From Symbiodinium natans (Eukaryota; Sar; Dinophyceae; Suessiales; Symbiodiniaceae): a stretch of 10,000 bases of DNA. Made by a program: the position numbers and the translations under genes. Positions 5,931 through 10,000 of this stretch are shown piece after piece; the stretch's first letter is position 1, and the number at the start of each line of letters is the position of its first letter. Under the pieces are notes generated by a model. The model ran no database searches, was not told the origin of the DNA, and saw nothing but the letters and a program-made list of their open reading frames with translations. The DNA lies in assembly GCA_905221605.1 (NCBI GenBank), contig CAJNDS010002413.1, forward strand, positions 936,141 through 946,140, in the 5' to 3' direction.

Positions 5931-6014
5931 TGGTTCTGATGTATGGGCCCAACTGTATAAGATAGAGAAGGGGTGTATAAGGGAAACCCTTCTAAGGGCC
6001 CATACTCAGGGACC
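5931..6014. repeat. Long nested foldback
   Basis: GTATGGGCCC (5941-5950) and GGGCCCATAC (5996-6005) are exact inverses. Inside, AGAAGGG (5966-5972) and CCCTTCT (5987-5993) are exact inverses with a 14-base loop. Outside, CTGA/TCAG and TGGT/ACCA extend the stem across small bulges. Confidence 0.85.
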
Positions 6015-6259
6015 ATGGAACTACCCTTAGAGTTTAGGGTTGAGGGTTTTTGCTCGTCTTAGGTTTTGTAGGTCGAGGGCTTTGGGCTTTGGCTTGGGGG
6101 TCAAAGGGGTTCAGAGTACTTGGGACTCTGATGTTTCCTCTTGCTTAGTTTAAGATTGTACTTGTACTACTACAGGGGGGGGTACATTCTGCTAAACTGG
6201 CAGGTCAATATCGAGTCAGAGGTAAACCCAAAGTCCTGAACACCCTCAACGCCCGCAAC
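6015..6259. other. Spacer or intron, no exon recognised
   Basis: Contains a short degenerate TTTAGGG piece (about 6029-6048). No convincing frame is seen. Confidence 0.35.
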
Positions 6260-6312
6260 CCCAAACCCTAGACCCTAAACCCTAAACCCTGAACCCTGAA
6301 TCCTAAACCCTC
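6260..6312 (-). repeat. CCCTAAA block with CCCTGAA variants
   Basis: About seven units, two of them CCCTGAA. It lies just before the acceptor of the next exon candidate. Confidence 0.93.
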
Positions 6313-6327
6313 TACCGCTCAGTGCAG

Positions 6328-6384
6328 GTGGATGAGCACAAGGCCCAGACGCTGGAGAACTGGGCTCGGGTGCGGGACTCGGCA
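6328..6384 (+). CDS. Candidate exon, charged helix
   Basis: Acceptors are CCGCTCAG (ends 6322) and TGCAG (ends 6327). The frame reads VDEHKAQTLENWARVRDSA. A weak donor GCA|GTCCTT follows (GT at 6385). The frame continues open to a TAG at about 6505-6507, so the exon could instead run to the telomere-derived donor CAGG|GTTTAG at 6494; the pyrimidine-rich tail (6440-6490) makes that less likely. GC-ending codons. Function unknown. Confidence 0.45.
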
Positions 6385-6493
6385 GTCCTTAAAAACCCCA
6401 CTAAGCGCCTCACTGGACCCTTGAAGGACAGCATAATTCATGGGTTTCCAACCCCCTCCTCTATACTGCCCCCTCTATACTACCCCTGTTCAG

Positions 6494-6523
6494 GGTTTAG
6501 GGTTTAGGGTTCAGGGTTTAGGG
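6494..6523 (+). repeat. Short TTTAGGG array
   Basis: Four units, one TTCAGGG. Confidence 0.92.
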
Positions 6524-6822
6524 ATACTACCCCCAAGGTTCCCCTCCATGTAAGGCTGTTTAGGGGCAGTTCAGCCTAGGTAAGGTTATTTGGGTGGGGC
6601 TTATTCCTGTTTACGATTGGGGGGTTGGGGTTGTTCCTCCGAAAGGATTCTCGCGATAAACCCTTAACCCTAGAAACCCCCCAACCCCCCCCCCCCCCCC
6701 CAAAAAAAAAAAAACAAAAAAAAAGAAAAAATAGATAAATAAACCAAACCCCAAATACTAGGAACGCTAAACTGAAAACCCTAGAAACCCCAAACCCTTG
6801 AAACCCCAAACCCTAGACACCC
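6524..6822 (-). repeat. Spacer with C17-A13 tract and degenerate CCCTAAA block
   Basis: Bases 6685-6701 are 17 C, then 13 A (6702-6714), then interrupted A runs. Degenerate CCCTAAA/CCCCAAA units occupy about 6660-6680 and 6766-6820. The minus-strand open frame across this is low complexity (F and G runs) and not credible as a gene. Confidence 0.8.
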
Positions 6823-6859
6823 TACTTTGAGGTTCATGGCACTTTCAACCCAATTAAAG
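6823..6859 (-). repeat. Dispersed element, copy 6 (reverse)
   Basis: TACTTTGAGGTTCATGGCAC then CAACCCAATTAAAG, the reverse of the common unit. It ends in AAAG, directly before a candidate exon. Confidence 0.72.
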
Positions 6860-6949
6860 CTTGTCAACGTGGAGACTGTTCGAGCCACGACATGCCATGA
6901 TCAAGAACCCTTGCACCAAAACGTGGAAAGCATGGAGACAGAAAAGCCG
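6860..6949 (+). CDS. Candidate exon ending in CCG|GTTTAG
   Basis: From AAAG (6859) the frame reads LVNVETVRATTCHDQEPLHQ then NVESMETEKP and ends exactly in phase 0 at the first telomere unit (GT at 6950). The next candidate exon (7048) also starts in phase 0, so the two join cleanly. Acidic and polar; no family recognised. Confidence 0.4.
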
Positions 6950-6950
6950 G

Positions 6951-7027
6951 TTTAGGGTTTAGGGTTTAGGGTTTAGGGTTTAGGGTTTAGGGTGTAGGGT
7001 TTAGGGTTTAGGGTTTAGGGTTTAGGG
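6951..7027 (+). repeat. TTTAGGG array, 11 units
   Basis: Seventy-seven bases with a single variant unit (TGTAGGG). Confidence 0.97.
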
Positions 7028-7047
7028 CCCATTAGTATATTCGGCAG

Positions 7048-7119
7048 GTGCGCCAAGGGGAGGAGTCGCATGTTCTGACATGGCGACACAGCAAACAGCC
7101 CCTCAAGTGGCCTAGCGAG
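7048..7119 (+). CDS. Candidate 72-base exon, phase 0 to 0
   Basis: TTCGGCAG ends at 7047. The frame reads VRQGEESHVLTWRHSKQPLK then WPSE and ends GCGAG|GTGATT (GT at 7120). A second frame (MATQQTAPQV from ATG 7080) is open until TAG, so frame choice is not certain, but the phase fit with 6949 favours the first. TTTAGGG lies on the left here, so this is an exception to the usual array order. Confidence 0.37.
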
Positions 7120-7129
7120 GTGATTCTTG

Positions 7130-7253
7130 GGTTATAAGTGCAGTGATAATTGGGTGATTATAAAGTACCCTCAACCCCAAACCCTAAGCCCTATGCTAAA
7201 CCCTCAACCCTAAACCCTATTGGGTTATAGAGTACCATGAACCTCCAAGTAAA
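7130..7253 (+). repeat. Dispersed element, copy 7, interrupted by a CCCTAAA block
   Basis: GGGTTATAAGTGCAGTGATA then ATTATAAAGTACC (to 7169), then degenerate CCCTAAA (7168-7219), then ATTGGGTTATAGAGTACC and ATGAACCTCCAAGTA (to 7251). AGTACC occurs on both sides (7164-7169 and 7231-7236). Confidence 0.7.
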
Positions 7254-7323
7254 TGCCCGAAGCCCTTCGGGCCTTAGAGCCATTGGTTGGCATGCGTTTC
7301 CCTCAATTTTTTCCCAACCCTTC
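7254..7323. other. Unique spacer with small palindrome
   Basis: CCCGAAG/CTTCGGG at 7256-7271 forms a tight inverted repeat. No exon call. Confidence 0.4.
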
Positions 7324-7346
7324 GGGGGGGGGGGGGGGGGGGGGGG
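7324..7346 (+). repeat. Run of 23 G
   Basis: The longest homopolymer in the window, after CCCTTC. The exact count should be checked in reads. Confidence 0.95.
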
Positions 7347-7426
7347 CTATAGTTTAAGGTTTACGGGGTTTCTGGTGTAGGGTTACTCAAATTCCCGAAT
7401 GACCTGCTAAGGGCCCAAAAGATTAG

Positions 7427-7491
7427 GCGAGGGTGTCACCCTGAGCATCGGCGAATGCCTGCTGAAAGCCCGAGCTGCACCTAGAAGTGCT
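7427..7491 (+). CDS. Candidate exon
   Basis: After ATTAG (ends 7426), with two leading bases, the frame reads EGVTLSIGECLLKARAAPRS then A and ends GCT|GTAGGG (GT at 7492), phase 0. The frame is open upstream as well, so the left edge is not certain. A CCCTAAA block lies to the left (distant) and TTTAGGG units to the right. No family recognised. Confidence 0.35.
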
Positions 7492-7735
7492 GTAGGGTGT
7501 TTAGGGTGCTGAGGGAGTTTGGGGTATTTAGCGTTTCGGGTTTACTTTGAGGGTGTTTTGGGTGGTTAGGTTTAGGATTTTGGGGGTATCTAGGGTTTAG
7601 GATTTTTGGGGGTATTTAGGGTTTCGAATGTTTGGGGTACTTCGGGTTTAGCGTGTTCAGGGTTCTTAGGGTTTAGGGTGTTTATGGTGTTTAGACGCTA
7701 AACCCTAAACGCTACACCCTAAACCCTAAACCCTA
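7492..7735. repeat. Degenerate TTTAGGG stretch meeting CCCTAAA head to head
   Basis: G/T-rich decayed units (GTTTAGGGTG, TTTTGGG, TATTTAGGG) to about 7694, then CGCTAAACCCTAAACGC and CCCTAAA to 7735. The switch point is GTTTAGACGCTAAAC. Confidence 0.85.
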
Positions 7736-7763
7736 ATGCTCCCTAAGATTTCCCAAGAGTCAG

Positions 7764-7812
7764 GTCAAGGAAGACCACGAGGAGCGCGGGACTTCTTGGG
7801 ATACGACCTATA
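7764..7812 (+). CDS. Possible exon, frame unclear
   Basis: After AGAGTCAG (ends 7763), one frame reads VKEDHEERGTSWDTTYRP to a TAA at 7818. The other two frames are also open for similar lengths, and no GT donor falls inside the segment. It has the usual array order (CCCTAAA left, TTTAGGG right from 7831). Confidence 0.2.
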
Positions 7813-7830
7813 GGCCCTAAGTTCTAGGCA

Positions 7831-7906
7831 GGGTTTAGAGGGTTTAGAGGGTTTAGGGTTTAGGATTTAGGGTTTAGGGTTTAGGGTTTAGGGTAGAGAG
7901 AGAGAG
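7831..7906 (+). repeat. TTTAGGG array followed by GA repeat
   Basis: About nine units including two TTTAGAGGG, then GAGAGAGAGAG at 7896-7906. Confidence 0.93.
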
Positions 7907-7927
7907 CTGTGGGTTGAGACAGGGCAG

Positions 7928-7989
7928 GGGGAAGTCATGCTCAGGCAGTTTGTGGCAGCCAGGATGTCCGGATTCCCCAAAAGAATCAG
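7928..7989 (+). CDS. Candidate exon ending in CAG|GTTTAG
   Basis: GGGCAG ends at 7927. The frame reads GEVMLRQFVAARMSGFPKRI and ends ATCAG|GTTTAG (GT at 7990), a consensus CAG|GT made by the first telomere unit. The same frame is open upstream (ETGQ). Another frame is open through to 8094 but gives a G/S/P-rich peptide. Amphipathic and basic; function unknown. Confidence 0.42.
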
Positions 7990-8219
7990 GTTTAGGGTTT
8001 ATGGTTTATATAGGGTTTAGTGTTCCTAGTAGTAGCGCACTGACTTGCCTAAGAGGAGGCCACAACACAACCCCATGCCCTAAACCCCAAACCTGAAGCT
8101 CCAACCCCTTCCCCAGAGCCCTACGCAGTACATTCGAACCGTAAGCCAGGGTTTACGGGGAGGGGGCGCCCTGAATCCCAGAGGGAGTAGACCCTTTGAG
8201 GCCTATATAAAGCCCGCAC
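7990..8219. other. Spacer or intron
   Basis: Short TTTAGGG units (7990-8020) and CCCTAAA/CCCCAAA (8077-8095) enclose a unique core. TATATAAAG at 8204-8212 is TATA-like but has no gene start visible behind it. No exon call. Confidence 0.4.
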
Positions 8220-8344
8220 CAACCCTAAACCCCAAACCCTAAACCCCAAACCTAAACCCTCAACCCTAAACCCTCAACCCTCGACCCTCAACCCTCAACC
8301 CTCAACCCTGAACCCTAAACCCTAAACCCTAAACCCTAAACCCA
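8220..8344 (-). repeat. CCCTAAA array with CCCTCAA block
   Basis: About 17 units. A run of CCCTCAA units (with one CCCTCGA) occupies about 8271-8307. Confidence 0.95.
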
Positions 8345-8352
8345 ACTCTAAG

Positions 8353-8457
8353 CTGAAGCCCCTAGTCTGACCTGCCTGTGTGAGGAGCACATCCGAAGCG
8401 TCCAGGACCGGCGGGAGAACATGCTCATCGCTCAGCAGGAGGCGAGGCGGTCGCAGG
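8353..8457 (+). CDS. Candidate exon, strong charged coiled-coil-like helix
   Basis: The frame reads EEHIRSVQDRRENMLIAQQE then ARRSQ and ends CAGG|GTTTAG (GT at 8458). It is open leftwards to at least 8352; candidate acceptors are CTCTAAG (ends 8352) and CCTAG (ends 8365). GC-rich codons (CGG CGG GAG AAC ATG CTC ATC) contrast with the repeats around. I/V/M/L spacing suits a coiled coil. One of the two most convincing coding segments. Function unknown. Confidence 0.5.
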
Positions 8458-8547
8458 GTTTAGGGTTTAGGGTTTCGGGTTTAGGGTTTAGGGTTTAGGG
8501 CTTAGGGTTTAGGGTTTAGGGACCCTAAACCCGAAACCTAAACCTCA
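8458..8547. repeat. TTTAGGG array meeting CCCTAAA head to head
   Basis: Nine G-strand units (one TTTCGGG, one CTTAGGG) end at 8521 and switch at once to CCCTAAACCCGAAACC (8522-8547). Confidence 0.95.
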
Positions 8548-8640
8548 CGACAGGCTTCAGGTTCTGGGCTGAATGTTTTAGGTTCGGGGGTTAGGGTTTA
8601 AGATTCAGGGGGGAGGGTTAGTTTTGTTCCCTCCTTACAG

Positions 8641-8653
8641 TAACAACCTTCAA
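8641..8653 (+). CDS. Possible 13-base microexon
   Basis: A strong acceptor (TTTTGTTCCCTCCTTACAG, ends 8640) is followed after 13 bases by a strong donor GTATGT (8654-8659). In phase 1 to 2 it would join 8457 to an exon starting at 8856 and keep that frame (adding V, T, T, F, N). The downstream bases form a small palindrome (CAAGTATGTACTTG), so the pairing of sites could be chance. Confidence 0.2.
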
Positions 8654-8674
8654 GTATGTACTTGAATCAGGGCT

Positions 8675-8848
8675 TAAACCCCTAAACCCAAGCCCTAAAA
8701 CCTCAAACCCTAAAACCTAAAACCTAAACTCTAAACCCTAGACCCTAGACCCTGGACCCTAGACCCCAGACCCTAGACCCTAGACCCTAAACCCTAAACC
8801 GTAAACCCCAAACAAACCCCAAACAAACCCCAAACCCCAAACCCAAAG
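8675..8848 (-). repeat. CCCTAAA block with CCCTAGA and CCCCAAAC sub-blocks
   Basis: CCCTAGA units repeat at about 8737-8786, and (CAAACCC)CAAA units at about 8809-8845. Confidence 0.93.
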
Positions 8849-8855
8849 CTCTAAG

Positions 8856-8909
8856 CCCCCTTGCGGCCACCATTGCGATGCATCAGAACGACCAGATGGT
8901 TGATCTTGG
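8856..8909 (+). CDS. Candidate exon ending in GG|GTTTAG
   Basis: The frame reads PLAATIAMHQNDQMVDL and ends CTTGG|GTTTAG (GT at 8910), phase 2. Acceptor choices are CTAAG (ends 8855) or CAAAG (ends 8848). The second joins 8457 directly in frame; the first joins through the 13-base microexon. CCCTAAA on the left, TTTAGGG on the right. Confidence 0.42.
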
Positions 8910-8910
8910 G

Positions 8911-8994
8911 TTTAGGGTTTAGGGTTTAGGGTTTAGGGTTTAGGGTTTAGGGTTTAGGGTTTAGGGTTTAGGGCTCAGGGCTCAGGGCTCAGGG
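8911..8994 (+). repeat. Nine TTTAGGG units then three CTCAGGG units
   Basis: 8911-8973 is nine exact units and 8974-8994 is three exact CTCAGGG. The block is followed directly by CCCCCTAAACCC. Confidence 0.97.
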
Positions 8995-8996
8995 CC

Positions 8997-9045
8997 CCCT
9001 AAACCCTGCACCCTGTCCCGCATAAACCCTCAGCCCTAAACCCTG
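8997..9045 (-). repeat. Degenerate CCCTAAA block
   Basis: Forms a head-to-head pair with the preceding G-rich array. Confidence 0.85.
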
Positions 9046-9054
9046 GCATCCCAG

Positions 9055-9083
9055 ACTGTCGTTTTTCGATAGGTTGCCACAAG
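9055..9083 (+). CDS. Candidate microexon
   Basis: CATCCCAG ends at 9054. With one leading base the frame reads LSFFDRLPQ. Donors are GATAG|GTTGCC (GT at 9073, 18-base exon, phase 2) or CAAG|GTTTCAG (GT at 9084). It accepts phase 2 from 8909. The shorter form joins 9361 in frame. Confidence 0.3.
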
Positions 9084-9088
9084 GTTTC

Positions 9089-9130
9089 AGGGCTTAGGGC
9101 TTAGGGTTTAGGGTTTAGGGTTTAGGGTTT
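9089..9130 (+). repeat. TTTAGGG array
   Basis: Six units, first two CTTAGGG. Confidence 0.94.
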
Positions 9131-9283
9131 ATCACTGCGTAGAGTTGAGGGTTGAGGGTTTGGGGCTACTAACCCAGAGTAGGCCCTTATACCCGTTTTT
9201 GGAATGGCTCAGGCTCCCTTCTCAGCCTCTTTGGACCAAACACGGCACCCGTTATTGATTCCTAGGTTAGTCTTTGGGCCTAA
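9131..9283. other. Probable intron spacer
   Basis: No exon-like frame is seen. Confidence 0.35.
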
Positions 9284-9348
9284 ACCCTAAACCCTAAAAC
9301 CTAAGCCCTACACCCTAAACCCGAAACCCTAACCCTAAACCCTAAAAC
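9284..9348 (-). repeat. CCCTAAA array with variants
   Basis: About nine units including ACCCTAAC (missing one A) and CCCGAAA. Confidence 0.94.
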
Positions 9349-9360
9349 CTGTGGGTCTAG

Positions 9361-9385
9361 AGAAGAATCTCAAAATGAGCTTGTG
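9361..9385 (+). CDS. Candidate exon (25 or 63 bases)
   Basis: GTCTAG ends at 9360. With one leading base the frame reads EESQNELV to GTG|GTTTGT (GT at 9386), phase 0, which joins the phase-0 start at 9565. The same frame stays open (VCVVLKATKPHP) to a second donor CC|GTAACC (GT at 9424), phase 2. Acidic, helix-prone. Confidence 0.37.
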
Positions 9386-9447
9386 GTTTGTGTGGTTCTT
9401 AAGGCGACCAAGCCTCATCCTCCGTAACCGGGCCGGTTCTCAGACCT

Positions 9448-9544
9448 TTAGGGTTCAGGTTTCAGGGTTTAGGGTTTAGGGTTAAGGGTTTAGGGCTTAG
9501 GGCTTAGGGTTTAGGGTTTAGGGTTTAGGGTTTAGGGTTTAGGG
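9448..9544 (+). repeat. TTTAGGG array
   Basis: About 14 units with TTCAGGG, TTAAGGG and CTTAGGG variants near the left edge; perfect on the right. Confidence 0.96.
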
Positions 9545-9564
9545 CCTCAGTCGGCTGCCTGTAG

Positions 9565-9629
9565 CATTCGAACCTCAACGCAGCAGCGTTGAGACAGGAG
9601 ATGGTCGAGACATACCTGGACAAGGCTGG
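9565..9629 (+). CDS. Candidate exon, charged helix
   Basis: CCTGTAG ends at 9564. The frame reads HSNLNAAALRQEMVETYLDK then A and ends GCTGG|GTTTGG (GT at 9630), phase 2. Strong helix composition. It joins the 9361-9385 exon in frame to continue ...EESQNELV. TTTAGGG arrays lie on both sides, so the usual left-hand CCCTAAA is missing. Function unknown. Confidence 0.48.
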
Positions 9630-9756
9630 GTTTGGGGTTTAGGGTTTGGGATTTAGGGTTTAGGGTTTGGGGTTCAGGGTTTGGGATTTAGGGTTTAGGG
9701 ATTTAGGGTTTAGGGTTTGGGGTTTAGGGTTTGGGACTTTCCGGGTTTAGGGTTAA
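9630..9756 (+). repeat. TTTAGGG array with TTTGGGA / TTTGGGG higher-order pattern
   Basis: Normal units alternate with TTTGGGA and TTTGGGG units in a loose 21-35 base super-repeat. Confidence 0.92.
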
Positions 9757-9984
9757 GGGGTAGAAAAGTTGGGAAGGTCTGTACCGGGGGTTGCGTTATG
9801 AGGTGTCCCGTCGTTTAGGGGCCCCTCCTATCCTCTATGTGCGAGAACAAGCAAAATGTGCCACCCTGCTCACGTTGCGAGACTCAACTGGCCCACTGCG
9901 AAACTAGGTAGGCGCTTGGGATATTGCATATGTCCCCTTATCGGGTTTAGGAGGATCATGTTTTAGGAAGATTTTTCAGAGGGC
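9757..9984. other. Unique stretch, no gene recognised
   Basis: No frame with good splice edges is seen. A new CCCTAAA block begins at about 9987 and runs off the window. Confidence 0.35.
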
Positions 9985-10000
9985 TACACCCTAAACCCTA

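Noticed and set aside
6576-6809. Minus-strand frame with F and G runs
   Set aside because: Produced by the C17-A13 homopolymers and CCCTAAA decay.
7914-8096. + strand 60-codon frame
   Set aside because: It runs through telomere units and uses a frame other than the helical reading that ends in CAG|GTTTAG.
2613-8212. TATA-like words TATAAAAG (2613) and TATATAAAG (8204) as promoters
   Set aside because: Neither has a visible gene start at a suitable distance, and both lie within likely intron sequence.
1890-9756. CRISPR array
   Set aside because: The regular repeats are 7-base telomere units with no spacer-repeat structure.
801-10000. A true chromosome end
   Set aside because: Arrays are short, in both orientations and separated by unique DNA. 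A real telomere is long and in one orientation to the end.

Overview
The window looks like nuclear DNA from a eukaryote with Arabidopsis-type telomere repeats (TTTAGGG). That unit is known from land plants, many green algae, dinoflagellates and chromerids. No open frame exceeds about 130 codons in 10 kb. There is no bacterial-style gene packing, and short open stretches of normal codon composition sit between AG acceptors and GT donors. All of this fits an intron-rich protist or alga. My guess is an alga with a large repeat-rich genome (for example a prasinophyte or a dinoflagellate-type alveolate), but the sequence alone does not settle it.

Layout. Bases 1-354 hold what looks like the last two exons of a short or partial gene, ending in TAA at 352-354. 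Bases 355-800 are non-coding or 3' flank with a foldback structure (565-689). Bases 801-1022 are a decayed TTTAGGG array. Bases 1023-1889 are AT-rich and contain two overlapping small open frames, a hairpin and a duplicated motif; no gene is recognised there. From 1890 to the end, the window alternates between blocks of TTTAGGG (G-rich on +), blocks of CCCTAAA (C-rich on +), and short unique segments of about 40-120 bases.

Many unique segments from about 2200 to 9630 carry an open frame on the + strand with an AG on the left and a GT on the right. Several encode charged, helix-prone peptides (DTKRAEAHEKLVETMQ, ESVKLVKKLHEAFKKARNR, IRSVQDRRENMLIAQQEARR, ALRQEMVETYLDKA). The simplest reading is one or more + strand genes with tiny exons and telomere-repeat-filled introns. 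I do not recognise the protein, and exon joins reconcile in phase for only part of the chain (6860-7119 and 8353-9629).

The most striking pattern is polarity. In about a dozen cases the segment to the left of an exon is a CCCTAAA block and the segment to its right is a TTTAGGG block; only two or so clear cases run the other way. Each intron would therefore start with TTTAGGG repeats and end with CCCTAAA repeats, so its two ends could pair into a long hairpin. The first repeat often supplies the GT of the donor (G|GTTTAG). Other repeat families are also present: a dispersed element with core ATGAACCTCCAAGTA (seven places, both strands), several strong foldbacks, and tandem blocks of variant telomere units.
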